This document shows, piece after piece, positions 38,491 through 49,505 of a stretch of DNA of 64,000 nt. Origin of the DNA: Symbiodinium natans (taxonomy: Eukaryota > Sar > Dinophyceae > Suessiales > Symbiodiniaceae); assembly GCA_905221605.1 (NCBI GenBank), contig CAJNDS010002244.1, positions 490,082-554,081 on the forward strand, given 5' to 3'. How positions within the stretch are numbered: the stretch's first letter is position 1; every line of letters starts with the position of its first letter. A model generated the notes under the pieces. That model did no database searches. It worked only from the letters and a program-made list of their open reading frames with translations, and had not been told where the DNA came from. A program made the translations under genes and the position numbers.

Positions 38491-41400
38491 AATGAGCATC
38501 ATGAGCATCAGCTTCCCTGCCCTTTGGGTAGCAGCCCCCCACCAGCGAGCATCATGAGCATCAGCTTCCCTGCCCTTTGGGTAGCAGCCCCCCACCAGCG
38601 AGCATCATGAGCATCAGCTTCCTTGCCCTTTGGGTAGCAGCCCCCCACCAGCGAGCATCATGAGCATCAGCTTCCCTGCCCTTTGGGTAGCAGCCCCCCA
38701 CCAGCGAGCATCATGAGCATCAGCTTCCCTGCCCTTTGGGTAGCAGCCCCCCACCAGCGAGCATCATGAGCATCAGCTTCCTGCCCTTTGGGTAGCAGCC
38801 CCCCACCAGCGAGCATCATGAGCATCAGCTCCCTGCCCTTTCATGAGCAGCAGCCCCCACCAGCGAGCATCATGAGCATCAGCTTCCCTTTGGGTAGCAG
38901 CCCCCCAGCATGCGAGCAGCCCCCCACCAGCGAGCATCATGAGCATCAGCTTCCCTGCCCTTTGGGTAGCAGCCCCCCACCAGCGAGATCATGAGCATCA
39001 GCTTCCCTGCCCTTTGGGTAGCAGCCCCCCACCAGCGAGCATCATGAGCATCAGCTTCCCTGCCCTTTGGGTAGCAGCCCCCCACCAGCGAGCATCATGA
39101 GCATCAGCTTCCCTGCCCCTTGGGTAGCAGCCCCCCACCAGCGAGCATCATGAGCATCAGCTTCCCTGCCCTTTGGGTAGCAGCCCCCCACCAGCGAGCA
39201 TCATGAGCATCGGCTTCCCTGCCCTTTGGGTAGCAGCCCCCCACCAGCGAGCATCATGAGCATCAGCTTCCCTGCCCTTTGGGTAGCAGCCCCCCACCAG
39301 CGAGCATCATGAGCATCAGCTTCCCTGCCCTTTGGGTAGCCGACCCCCACCAGCGAGCATCATGAGCATCAGCTTCCCTGCCCTTTGGGTAGCAGCCCCC
39401 CACCAGCGAGCATCACAGCTTCCCTGCCCTTTGGGTAGCAGCCCCCCGCCAGCGAGCATCATGAGCATCAGCTTCCCTGCCCTTTGGGTAGCAGCCCCCC
39501 ACCAGCGAGCATCATGAGCATCAGCTTCCTTGCCCTTTGGGTAGCAGCCCCCCACCAGCGAGCATCATGAGCATCAGCTTCCCTGCCCTTTGGGTAGCAG
39601 CCCCCCACCAGAGAGCATCATGAGCATCAGCTTCCCTGCCCTTTGGGTAGCAGCCCCCCACCAGCGAGCATCATGAGCATCAGCTTCCCTGCCCTTTGGG
39701 TAGCAGCCCCCCACCAGCGAGCATCATGAGCATCAGCTTCGCTGCCCTTTGGGTAGCAGCCCCCCACCAGCGAGCACCACGAGCATCAGCTGGGTGGCGC
39801 TCTTTGGGCCGTAGCCCGCCCAGCGAGCATCATGAGCATCAGCTTCGCTGCCCTTTGGGTAGCAGCGCCCCACCAGCGAGCATCATGAGCATCAGCTTCG
39901 CTGCCCTTTGGGTAGCAGCCCCCCACCAGCGAGCACCACGAGCGTCAGCTGGGTGGCGCTCTTTGGGCCGCAGCCCGCCCAGCGAGTATCATGAGCATCA
40001 GCTTCGCTGCCCTTTGGGTAGCAGCGCCCCACCAGCGAGCATCATGAGCATCAGCTTCGCTGTCCTTTGGGCCGCGCGCCCTATTAGCGAGCATCATGAG
40101 CATCAGCTTCGCTGCCCTTTGCGTAGCAGGCCCCACCAGCGAGCATCACGAGCGTCAGCTGGGTGGCGCTCTTTGGGCCGCAGCCCGCCCAGCGAGCATC
40201 ATGAGCATCAGCTTCGCTGCCCTTTGGGTAGCAGCGCCCCACCAGCGAGCATCATGCGCATCAGCTTCGCTGCCCTTTGGGTAGCAGCGCCCCACTAGCG
40301 AGCATCATGAGAGCGAGCATCATCATGAGCATCAGCTTCGCTGCCCTTTGGGTAGCAGCCCCCCACCAGCGAGCATCACGAGCGTCATCTGGGTGGCGCT
40401 CTTTGGGCCGCAGCCCGCCCAGCGAGCATCGTGAGCATCAGCTTCGCTGCTCTTTGGGTAGCAGCGCCCCACCAGCGAGCATCATGAGCATCAGCTTCGC
40501 TGCCCTTTGGGTAGCAGCCCCCCACCAGCGAGCACCACGAGCATCAGCTGGGTGGCGCTCTTTGGGCCGTAGCCCGCCCAGCGAGCATCATGAGCATCAG
40601 CTTCGCTGCCCTTTGGGTAGCAGCGCCCCACCAGCGAGCATCATGAGCATCAGCTTCGCTGCCCTTTGGGTAGCAGCCCCCCACCAGCGAGCATCAGCGG
40701 CGCTCTTTGGGCCGCAGCCCGCCCAGCGAGCATCATGAGCATCAGCTTCGCTGCCCTTTGGGTAGCAGCGCCCCATTAGCGAGCATCATGAGCAGCAGCT
40801 TCGCTGCCCTTTGCGTAGCAGGCCCCACCAGCGAGCATCACGAGCGTCAGCTGGGTGGCGCTCTTTGGGCCGCAGCCCGCCCAGCGAGCATCATGAGCAT
40901 CAGCTTCGCTGCCCTTTGGGTAGCAGCGCCCCATTAGCGAGGATCATGAGCATCAGCTTCGCTGCCCTTTGGGTAGCAGGCCCCACCAGCGAGAATCACG
41001 AGCGTCAGCCGGGTGGCGCTCTTTGGGCCGCAGCCCACCCAGCGAGCATCATGAGCATCAGCTTCGCTGCCCTTTTGGGTAGCAGCGCCCCATTAGCGAG
41101 CATCATGAGCATCAGCTTCGCTGCCCTTGGGTAGCAGGCCCCACCAGCGAGCATCACGAGCATCAGCTGGGTGGCGCTCTTTGGGCCGCGGCCCCCCAAC
41201 GAGCATGATGAGCTGCCCATTGGGTAGCAGCCCCCCACCAGCGAGCATCACGAGCATCAGCTGGAGCATGATGAGCTGCCCATTGGGTAGCAGCCCCCCA
41301 CCAGCGAGCATCACGAGCATCAGCTGGGTGGCGCTCTTTGGGCCGCAGCCTGCCAAACGAGCATCATGAGCATCAGGGTAGCAGCCCCCCACCAGCGAGC

Positions 41401-43090
41401 CTCACGAGCATCAGCTGGGTGGCGCTCTTTGGGGAGCATCATGAGCAGCAGCCTCGCCGACCTTTGGGTAGCAGCTCCCCAGCAGCGAGCGTCACGAGCA
41501 TCAGCTGGGTGGCGCTCTTTGGGCCGCAGCCCGACCAACGAGCATCATGAGCATCAGCTTCGCTGCCCTTTGGGTAGCAGCACCCCACCAGCGAGCATCA
41601 CCAGCATCAGATGGGTGGCGCTCTTTGGACCGCAGCCCACCCAACGAGCATCATGAGCATCATTCGCTGCGCTTTGGGTAGCAGCCCCCCACCAGCGAGC
41701 ATCAAGAGCATCAGCTGGGTGGCGCTCTTTGGGCCGCAGCCCGCCCAACGAGCATCATGAGCATCAGCTTCGCTGCCCTTTGGGAGCAGCCCCCCACCAG
41801 CGAGCATCACGAGCATCAGCTTCGCTGACCTTTGGGTAGCAGCTCCCCAGCAGCGAGCGTCACGAGAATCAGCTGGGTGGTGCTCTTTGGGCAGCCCGCC
41901 CAACGATCATGAGGATCAGCTTCGCTGCCCTTTGGGTAGCAGCCCCCCAGCAGGGAGCATCACGAGCATCAGCTGGGTGGCACTCTTTGGGCCGCAGCCC
42001 GCCCAACGTCATGAGCATCAGCTTCGCTGCCCTTTGGGTAGCAGCCCCCCAGCAGCGAGCGTCACGAGCATCAGGTCGGTGGCGCTCTTTGGGCCGCAGC
42101 CCGCCCAACGAGCATAATGAGCATCAGTTCCGCTGCCCTTTGCACCAGCGAGCATCACGAGCATCAGCTGGGTGGCGCTGTTTGTGCCGCAGCCCGCCCA
42201 ACGAGCATCATGAGCATCAGCTTCTGGGTAGCAGCCCGCCACCAGCGAGCATCACGAGCATCAGCTGGGTGGCGCTCTTGGCCGCAGCCCACCCAACGAG
42301 CATCATGAGCATTAGCTTCGTTATTAGCGAGCATCGCGAGCAGCAGCAGGGTGGCACTCTTTGGGCCGCAGCGAGCATCACGAGCATCAGTTTCGCTGCC
42401 TTTTGGGTAACAGCCCCCGCGAGCATCACAGGCATCAGCTGTCGTGGTGCTTTTTGGGCCCCACCAGCGAGCATCATGAGCATCAGCTGTCGTCGTGCTC
42501 TCTGGGCCGCGGCCAGCCCAACGAGCATCACGAGCATCAGCTTGGCTGCCCTTTGGGTAGTAGCCCCCCCACCAGCGAGCATCACGAGCATCAGCTGTCG
42601 TGGTGCTCTCTGGGCCGCGGCCAGCCCAACGAGCATCATGAGCATCAGCTTGGCTGCCCTTGGGTAGTAGCCCCCCCACCAGCGAGCAACACGAGCATCA
42701 GCTGTCGTGGTGCTCTCTGGGCCGCGGCCAGCCCAACGAGCATCATGAGCATCAGCTTGGCTGCCCTTTGGGTAGTAGCCCCCACCAGCGAGCATCACGA
42801 GCATCAGCTGTCGTGGTGCTCTCTGGGCCGCGGCCAGCCCCACGAGCATCATGAGCATCAGCTTGGCTGCCCTTTGGGTAGTAGCCCCCCCACCAGCGAG
42901 CATCACGAGCATCAGCTGTCGTGGTGCTCTCTGGGCCGCGGCCAGCCCAACGAGCATCATGAGCATCAGCTTGGCTGCCCTTTGGGTAGTAGCCTGGTGG
43001 GGAGCATCACGAGCATCAGCTGTCGTCGCGCTCTTTGGGCCGCAGCCCGCCCAACGAGCATCATGAGCATCACGAGCATCATGAATCATG
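38491..43090 (+). repeat. 53-54 bp tandem minisatellite with higher-order structure
   Basis: Block 1 (38491 to about 39755) has about 24 units of 53 bp starting AGCATCATGAGCATCAGCTT, nearly identical. Block 2 (to about 42440) alternates that unit with a variant, AGCATCACGAGCGTCAGCTG with GGTGGCGCTCTTTGGGCCG, giving a 106-bp repeat. Block 3 (to about 43090) alternates two 54-bp types, one with CTGTCGTGGTGCTCTCTGGG. There are about 86 units in all. Because 53 and 54 differ in phase and one frame has TGA, the long ORFs here are not genes. Confidence 0.95.
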
Positions 43091-43900
43091 ACGCTCACCG
43101 ACCAGGTCTGTAGGGAAGTTGATGCTCACAATGCTGGAGGGACCTGCTATCCAAAGCACACTGCTGAGGGTGGGGCTGCTGCCCAAAGGCTCATTCAATC
43201 AAGCTCTTGGACGCTTCAGCCCTTGGAGATGCTCATAGTTCACCCGAAATACTGTTATAAAATTCGGGGAGCGGAATTCAAATGCCACAGAGTCGTGAGC
43301 TCTCACTGAAGCAGCATTTCTTCATTCCTGATCGCCAAGCAACAGTCAGATATGAACAGAGATAACGGGCTTCTGATGAATCAACGGGGCTGGGAAATGG
43401 TAGTGAGAAGCGGGGCTGGGGAGAAATGGGTCATCGCGAGCATCACCGCTGATGCTCACGCTGCTCTCTGGCCGGGGCTTTGCTGCTCAAAGAGCATCAG
43501 CTTCGCTCCCGCCCAACGACAGCATCATGAGCATCAGCTTCGCTGTCCTTTGGGTGGTGGCCCCGAGTGCTCATGACGCACGTTGAGCGGGCAAGGGCAC
43601 CACAGCTGATGCTCGCGAGGCTCGTAGGCGGGGGGGGGGGGGAGGTTCTCCCCCAAGGCAAAGAGGCTGAGCTCATGATGCTCGTTGGGAGTACTGCTGC
43701 CGAAAGGGCACCACCACAGCTGATGATGGTGATCTATCTGCCCAAAGGGCACCACCTCTGCTGATGCTCGTGATGCTCGCTGGTGGGAGCGAAGCTGATG
43801 CTCATGAGCATCAGCCACGATGGTTCCCATTTTGCCACAGTCCCGGCCAGTGAGCATCATGAGCATCCGTGGTGGTAGCTAGCATCATGAGCAGGGCAGC
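43091..43900 (-). repeat. Inverted and degenerate minisatellite units
   Basis: Units occur in reverse orientation (GGGAAGTTGATGCTCACAAT at 43117, AGCTCATGATGCTCGTTGGG near 43670) mixed with forward ones. The orientation switches at a perfect 22-bp palindrome, 43794-43815, with arm GCTGATGCTCA. The text CCCATTTT.CCACAG near 43828 repeats the left flank at 38470. Confidence 0.8.
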
Positions 43901-44085
43901 GGCTGCGGCGCTCTGAGCACCCCCACCAGCGAGCACCATGAGCACTAGCCGGCTGCGACAGCCACGCTGTTTGGGCAGTTCCACTAAGCGAGTGTCAGCT
44001 GCACGGTCCAGGTCAGCCCCGGCATGAGAGTCATAGGCATAGGCCGTGACCCCTCGCCCAGCAGCACCAGCTACCCGCAACAGCA

Positions 44086-44139
44086 ATTTAGGGTTTAGGG
44101 TTTAGGGTTTAGGGCTTAGGGTTTAGGGTTAGGGTTTAG
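44086..44139 (+). repeat. TTTAGGG array ending TTTAG at an exon
   Basis: Seven units with TTAGGG and CTTAGGG variants. The last TTTAG is the apparent acceptor of the next exon. Confidence 0.88.
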
Positions 44140-44255
44140 CTGAACTTCGCATCTTCATGAAGCGGATTAAGCCTCGAAGCTTCGCAAAGCCCTGGCAACC
44201 CAGGCTCGTGCTGGATCGCGATACCTTTGAGAGGCTCGTGGCCAGGCTGCACTGA
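44140..44255 (+). CDS. Terminal exon after a telomeric acceptor
   Basis: GGGTTTAG| precedes ELRIFMKRIKPRSFAKPWQP, RLVLDRDTFERLVARLH and TGA. Basic, 38 codons, good coding bias. Unidentified protein. Confidence 0.48.
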
Positions 44256-44284
44256 AGTGATAGACAGGTGCCAGTTGCTACTTC

Positions 44285-44368
44285 ACCCTAAACCCTAAAC
44301 CCTAAACCCTAAACCCTAAACCCTAAACCCTAAACCCTAAACCCTAAACCCTAAACCCTAAACCCTAA
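44285..44368 (-). repeat. CCCTAAA array
   Basis: Twelve pure units. Confidence 0.93.
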
Positions 44369-44453
44369 TCGACCCAGCCAAGCCGAGCCAGGCCGAATCC
44401 TTGTGCACTCTCTAATCGAGGACGGCTGTGCTGTAAAGCAAAAGGGGCACTTT

Positions 44454-44507
44454 AGGGTTTGGGGTTTAGGGTTTAGGGTTTAGGGTTTAGGGTTTAGGGT
44501 TTAGGGG
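44454..44507 (+). repeat. TTTAGGG array
   Basis: Seven units. It is followed after TTTAG by a possible short coding tail GTVDLATNRSNYLCA (44510-44560). Confidence 0.88.
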
Positions 44508-44705
44508 GCACTGTGGACTTAGCAACAAATCGGTCGAACTACTTATGCGCATGAAACCGCTAAGCCTCTTTCAGCCCAATAGCAGCGACTCAGTGACAAA
44601 CCACAACGTTCACCGCTAGAGTTCGCGAACGAAGAATGCCATAGTCTCCAGTTGCGCTTACAGAATGCTTAGGGTTATCGGGTTTAGGGGGTTTATACCT
44701 ACTTC

Positions 44706-44813
44706 ATGACCAGCATCGAGCGACGGCAGCGGAAACACCGACGACATGAGCAAAGACAAGCGAGGATGGGCCTGGGGCTAGAATATGGCCGACGTTACTG
44801 CATCCGTTCTTAG
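44706..44813 (+). CDS. Short basic ORF
   Basis: ATG at 44706 opens MTSIERRQRKHRRHEQRQAR, MGLGLEYGRRYCIRS and TAG. It is arginine-rich and may be an exon. The 5' side is a degenerate telomeric stretch. Confidence 0.33.
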   Translation: MTSIERRQRKHRRHEQRQARMGLGLEYGRRYCIRS

Positions 44814-45048
44814 GGTGGCATGCTTCTAACAGTCTCTTGGGATGTACAAGAAGAATTGGTGAGGTGCGTGTGGTCGCTAGCTGAAAGTGGCCAAGTGGCT
44901 CTTTCCGATGTTATGGACAACCAACCCCCTCATGACTCGACTAGGTCGAACTCGAGCTGAAGCAGCGAGAAAACTACGCCGCTGATGCCCGCATGGGGTA
45001 CAAGCTTGGGCTCAATTGGGGTCTTTGCTAACGTAGGCGTGCCCGCTT

Positions 45049-45173
45049 CTTGGAGGAGGGACTTAGTAAGTAGGTGTAAAGTAGAGTCATAAGTACCCGA
45101 AAAGGGACCTGGCTTGGGGTTTACCAATAACCCTACTTAAAGAACTACTTCCTAAGTCCCCCGAACCTTCAAG
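45049..45173. mobile_element. Family A element, diverged
   Basis: CTTGGAGGAGGGACTTAG and CCCCGAACCTTCAAG with ATAAGTACCCGAAAAGGG inside. Confidence 0.6.
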
Positions 45174-45889
45174 CTACACTGCAAACATAGCGGAAACAAG
45201 GAGCGAAAGAAAGGACATCCCTAAGTAGTCGGAAACCCCCAATTCGAAGTTTGGGGGTATGTTCGAGGGCCTTCACCTTGCAGCCTGCCGGGAGTTCCTC
45301 TTTTTCCTCAGGGCCAGGTTAGGGCCTCTGCAGGGTTTAGGGTTTCGCCTTGTTCTGCCTATTTTTCTGCCTTCGTTTTCAGGGTTAAGGGTTTGCAGAG
45401 GTGGGTTTTTTATGTCCAGTTACAGCAGCACGCCACTGAGGTGGGCCTCTTAGGCATGTTGCCCGCTCCGCTGCATAGACTACTTGAAGCTTCATGAGTT
45501 GCTTGAAGTAGTATTTAGTAGGGTGGCTCTAGCTGTGACAACTTGTTTCGCAGGGGTACTTCTAAACTTCATGCTTATGAAGTGAGAGCCTTCAAGCAAC
45601 GGATCAACATACATAGTTACCAAGATCGTCCCCGTCTAACCCCGACATATCCCTACATATGAAGCATAATTCGAAACTGCTCGAACTGCCCCTGCAAACC
45701 CTAAGCCGCATGGTACTCCCTCTAGTAAATATAGTTTATAAGCTACCCAAACTACCCCTTCTGAGTTTTACACTAGCTCGGAATGTTACTTAGGGTTTTG
45801 GGTTTAGGTCAGCCTAAAACCTACCAAGACCTGCGCCCCAAGGCCAGCGATCCGAGAAAGGCCTCCGAGCCGACGAGCAGAGACGAACT

Positions 45890-46014
45890 GACCCTAAACC
45901 CCAAAACCCTAAACCCCAAAACCCTAAACCCTAAACCCTAAACCCTAAACCCTAAACCCTAAACCCTAAACCCTAAACCCTAAACCCTAAACCCTAAACC
46001 CTAAACCCTAAACC
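45890..46014 (-). repeat. CCCTAAA array
   Basis: About seventeen units, one of the longest in the window. Confidence 0.93.
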
Positions 46015-46373
46015 TTGGCTTGGTTTCGCAGAGGGTGTGCGCGTGACTTGGGGGGCGGGGGGTTTGGCACATCTGGGGTCGTGAAGGGCCTGACTTCCCC
46101 GCCTAAACCCTAACGAACCTAAAACTGGGCGGGTGGCAAAAAGCAGGGCCCTAAACCACCCTAAACCCCTAAAACTCGTGGCAAAGGAGTGCTAAGCCCT
46201 AACCTCTGGAATTTCAAGGGCCTTAAACCCTAAACCCTAAACCCTAAACCCTAAACACGAAAACAGCCAAAATCCCACTGGGGAGGCCTTGGCAGATTTC
46301 TGGAGCCCCGGGAGCATCCGAGGGCCCGGTGGAATTGAGGCTTGGCTCCGGGATCTTCGGGTTGAGGGTTTTA

Positions 46374-46416
46374 GGGTTTAGGGTTTAGGGTTTAGGGTTT
46401 AGGGTTTAGGGTTTAG
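46374..46416 (+). repeat. TTTAGGG array
   Basis: Six pure units before a T/G-rich open frame (46422-46646) that I do not support as a gene. Confidence 0.9.
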
Positions 46417-46738
46417 GGGTTGTGTTGTTTAGGGTTCAGGATTTAGGGTTGTTTTGTAAGGGGTGTGTTAGGTTGCTTTCAGGGTCTTTGTTTCCGGGTT
46501 TCAGGAGGATTGTTAGGGACCTTGTTGCGTGTTTGAGAGGTTTTAGGGTCCTGGAGGCTTTAGGTGTTCAGGGCTTGTTGGAGTCGCGCTTTTGGCTTGA
46601 GCTTAAGGTCTGGAGGTATTGGGAGTTCAGGGCTTTCAAGGCTTGAAAAGGTTGAGGTCTTGCACAGGAAGCCCGCCCCACTCCAGCTAGGGTCCTGTCT
46701 GTGAATCAGGTAGTCTATACCCCCTAGTCAGCCGGCAT

Positions 46739-47009
46739 TTGGCTCGTGCTGAGACTTCTATAGAGGGAGTTGTTTTGGGGGTGTTGTTGTTTTTTTGGTT
46801 TAGTGTAGGACGTATTGAACTTTTGGAGGTTTGGTCGCTAAGTCTGTCTTTGTGTCTGTGTTTCATGGCCTTTGGGCGTCCGGACTTTTTTCTTGGGGCT
46901 TGTAGGGTTTCGGATATGAGGCTACCCTAAACCCTAAACCCTGAACCTACCCGAGCTCTTCCCAAGAGCGTTTTTCAGGCTTCAAGCTGTAGGGCCACAT
47001 GCGGCTTAA
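46739..47009 (+). CDS. Coding segment interrupted by a CCCTAAA insert
   Basis: The frame reads ARAETSIEGVVLGVLLFFWF, SVGRIELLEVWSLSLSL, FGRPDFFLGACRVSDMRLP and a TAA inside CCCTAAA units. CTACCC is present at 46922-46927 and 46947-46952. Removing 25 nt continues ELFPRAFFRLQAVGPHAA and TAA. The N-terminal half is hydrophobic, a possible membrane segment. Unidentified. Confidence 0.42.
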
Positions 47010-47534
47010 TGGTCTTCGGGTGCTTGGGGTTTAAGGTTTGGGGTGTCTGTCTAGTTCGGAGGATTGCCTTCGGGTGTTGAGCTTACAGGGTTGCGAGCTT
47101 TGGGTTTAGGGTTTTCAGCGTCTGCCTGAACCTGGAATTGCTTTCTGTCGTGTTGCAGACAAGCGGCCAGCGGATTTCATTCGCTCGGTTTCCGCCCCCC
47201 ACAAGTTCCCTGAGACGATCTAGAAAGCAGAACTCCACAAGCCTGCGCCCTGTAACTGTAACACTAAACCCTAAACCCTCAACATGTAGACCATGCCCCG
47301 GGCTTTTTAGGTTCAATGACCACGACAGCTGGAAAGGACACGGTTTGCGAAGCTGGGTTTGTGGATTCTAGGGGGGCTTGCGGATGCAAGCTAAACCCTA
47401 CAAGCCTTCAGGCCTCAACCCTAAAGTTGTGCATATAAAGCCTTAAGCCTTAGGACGCACCAAGAGGCATTTTGCCTCACAAACTGCCCTAAGTGCCACA
47501 CCCCTGCCCTTAAAACCCAACACCCTGAAACCGT

Positions 47535-47692
47535 CAACCCTGAGCAAAACCAAAAGTAAACAATCTCGTCTCCGAGCCCTTGAAGCACCTTGGACTTCCA
47601 TGACAGGCGCCAAAGTCGACCCCACAGACGCATTGGTTTGCGGTCTATCGGCCCACCAGCCGTGCCGCGATCGGAGAGAAGTTTTAACCCTA
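47535..47692 (+). CDS. Possible exon, unknown
   Basis: LSKTKSKQSRLRALEAPWTS, MTGAKVDPTDALVCGLSAHQ, PCRDRREVL, then heptamer text and a family A element. A minus-strand frame overlaps. Confidence 0.35.
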
Positions 47693-47699
47693 AACCCGA

Positions 47700-47809
47700 C
47701 TTGGAGGTTCATGGATAGAAAGCAGGGTTATAAAATACTTACAGCCCTATTTGGGGCACTTATAAGTGGGCCCCACTTAGAATTCCCCCATGAACAGTGA
47801 ACCTCCAAG
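47700..47809. mobile_element. Family A element
   Basis: CTTGGAGGTTCATGGATAG and CCCATGAACAGTGAACCTCCAAG; the right end has a 5-bp internal duplication. Confidence 0.8.
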
Positions 47810-47912
47810 CAAACCTAAACATGGCACCTATTTGGGCCCTTAAGTTTCCGAACTGCCCTGAATGAAGAAGTCTACCTGATCTCATCATCATAAGGACCTT
47901 GTTTCGGGCGAC

Positions 47913-48029
47913 ATGGGTATTGGATCGAAAGGCATGCTCCTTATCCGGGCCAAACCCAAGCCCGACAGGCCCTCGAAAGGCTTGTTTTGGAGCGGAGGGA
48001 TCGGTCAGGGCTTGGGGTGTTCGTTTTAG
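47913..48029 (+). CDS. Short ORF before a telomeric array
   Basis: MGIGSKGMLLIRAKPKPDRP, SKGLFWSGGIGQGLGCSF, ending in TTTTAGGG. The possible donor TGTTC|GTTTTAG lies in the array. Confidence 0.33.
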   Translation: MGIGSKGMLLIRAKPKPDRPSKGLFWSGGIGQGLGCSF

Positions 48030-48090
48030 GGTTTAGGGTTTAGGGTTTAGGGTTTAGGGTTTAGGGAGGTTCCCTAAACCTTAAACCCTA
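48024..48090. repeat. TTTAGGG array facing CCCTAAA
   Basis: Six G-rich units, then GAGGTTCCCTAAACCTTAAAC. This is the same end-to-end polarity as at 5478-5540. Confidence 0.85.
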
Positions 48091-48106
48091 AACTCAGCCC
48101 GCTGAG

Positions 48107-48180
48107 GTGATGCCCTCGCGAAGATGCTCAACCAAACAGCTGTGGGCAAAGGGCTCAACGTGAACCTTGGCGAGGTGTAG
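48107..48180 (+). CDS. Possible terminal exon
   Basis: After CCGCTGAG| the frame reads DALAKMLNQTAVGKGLNVNL, GEV and TAG. Good coding character but only 24 codons. Confidence 0.36.
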
Positions 48181-48345
48181 CTAGAAAGGTTCGCACCTTA
48201 CTTGGGGATGGAGCTTAGCACCCTGTTTTTGGGTATCTTGAGCTTACCGCTGCATCTTCAAGGGGCTATGGTAGAGCGGGATCCTCGCACGAGAATGGAT
48301 TGAAGTTTCCCGGATCGTTGCCAGGTTGGGTTTTCTGAATTCTCG

Positions 48346-48603
48346 ATGGCTGAGGCCAGGCTTGTGGGTAATCTGTTCGAGCTCGAAAAGCTGCAAAGGC
48401 AAGTCGAAGAGCAAGCTCATGGTTACGGAGCGGGACTGGGTTTATACGGTTTCCGTGCGTCCGCGCTCCGCGATCTCGACCCCCCTTCCCCCCCCATGGT
48501 ATCCTCCCCCCTGTTAGCCCAAGAACCCACAGCCAGCACGAACCACATGAACCACGGATGGGGATATCATGTGGGGGGGAAAGGGCTTGTAGGGCTTAAT
48601 TAA
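48346..48603 (+). CDS. 85-aa ORF, unknown protein
   Basis: ATG at 48346 opens MAEARLVGNLFELEKLQRQV, EEQAHGYGAGLGLYGFRASA, LRDLDPPSPPMVSSPLLAQE and ends KGLVGLN TAA. The N-terminus could form a short coiled coil (FELEKLQRQVEEQA), followed by a Pro-rich tail. It is a complete ORF with a plausible start. No family assigned. Confidence 0.46.
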   Translation: MAEARLVGNLFELEKLQRQVEEQAHGYGAGLGLYGFRASALRDLDPPSPPMVSSPLLAQEPTASTNHMNHGWGYHVGGKGLVGLN

Positions 48604-49159
48604 GGTTCTCATGTTTAGGGGCGGGACAGCAGTTACTGCTATTTGGAGCAGTGCGACAGTCTCTTCAGAATTATACATATGACTTTTCATGTATATGGGT
48701 GCATATAAGGTACGGAGGCGCATTTAATTTTTTTGTCAGGGTTCTAAGGAGAACACCGATGTTTTTTGCACTGCAAATGTCTTACATCCTACCTGTCGAA
48801 ACTTCACCCTGCATCCCAAGTGTCATCCGACTTCCGTCAGGCCTGGCCCTCTGAACCTCACACAATCTGACTCGCATCCCATCTTTCTTGGGCTCTCAAT
48901 TCTCTCCCTCACTGCTTCCCTCTCGGCATCTCTCGGCCGCCTCCATCTCCTCTGCCTGTCGTCTCCTCCCTCACACTCCTCTCTGCCACTCCATCTGTCT
49001 CGCTTGGGGTTTAGAAGCCCTAAGCACCCGAAGTCCCCCGTCAAAGGTTTCGCATTCATATACCCTCAACTCCTTAAACCCCCCATTGTGAGAGTTTTGG
49101 GCTCATAAACCCTCTTCCCACCAAACCCCCTAAACCACCCGAAGCCAAGCTACTAAGCC

Positions 49160-49265
49160 CTAAACCCTAAACCTTAAACCCTAAACCCAAAACCCTAAAC
49201 CCTAAACCCTAAACCCTAAACCCTAAACCCTAAACCCTAAACCCTAAACCCTAAACCCTAAACCG
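49160..49265 (-). repeat. CCCTAAA array
   Basis: About fourteen units. Confidence 0.93.
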
Positions 49266-49273
49266 AAGCCGAG

Positions 49274-49368
49274 CTTTGAGGAAGGGAAAGTCTGCCAAGA
49301 GGAACCGCCTGTCTGGCTTTGTGCCGCCTCTTGGCTTCGAAGCCCTAAGAGCTCAACCCCCGGAGTAG
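49274..49368 (+). CDS. Possible terminal exon between arrays
   Basis: LRKGKSAKRNRLSGFVPPLG, FEALRAQPPE and a TAG that is the first triplet of the following array (GGAG-TAG-GGTTTAG). The basic N-terminal half resembles a ribosomal or nucleic-acid-binding tail, but no assignment is made. Confidence 0.38.
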
Positions 49369-49505
49369 GGTTTAGGGTTTAGGGTTTAGGGTTTAGGGTT
49401 TAGGGTTTAGGGTTTAGGGTTTAGGTTTAGGGTAGTTAGAAGTAAGGTTATGAGTACCAGAAAACGGTATAATAACCCTACTTCTAAGTATCCATGAACA
49501 TCCAA
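49368..49505. mobile_element. TTTAGGG array running into a family A remnant
   Basis: Eight heptamers, then GTAGTTAGAAGTAAGG... and CCATGAACATCCAAG. The left terminus of the element is replaced by the array. Confidence 0.65.

Noticed and set aside
38491-43090. CRISPR-like array
   Set aside because: Units are contiguous diverged tandem repeats without unique spacers, in a eukaryotic setting.
38788-43113. Long ORFs (up to about 290 codons) on both strands in the minisatellite
   Set aside because: They are translations of 53-54 bp repeats whose unit length changes frame each copy, and one frame of each unit carries a stop; composition is purely repeat-derived.
46422-46646. 74-codon ORF rich in L, F, R and G
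   Set aside because: It is a translation of degenerate TTTAGGG-type text (RVLGLQ, GFRV patterns) and has no independent support.
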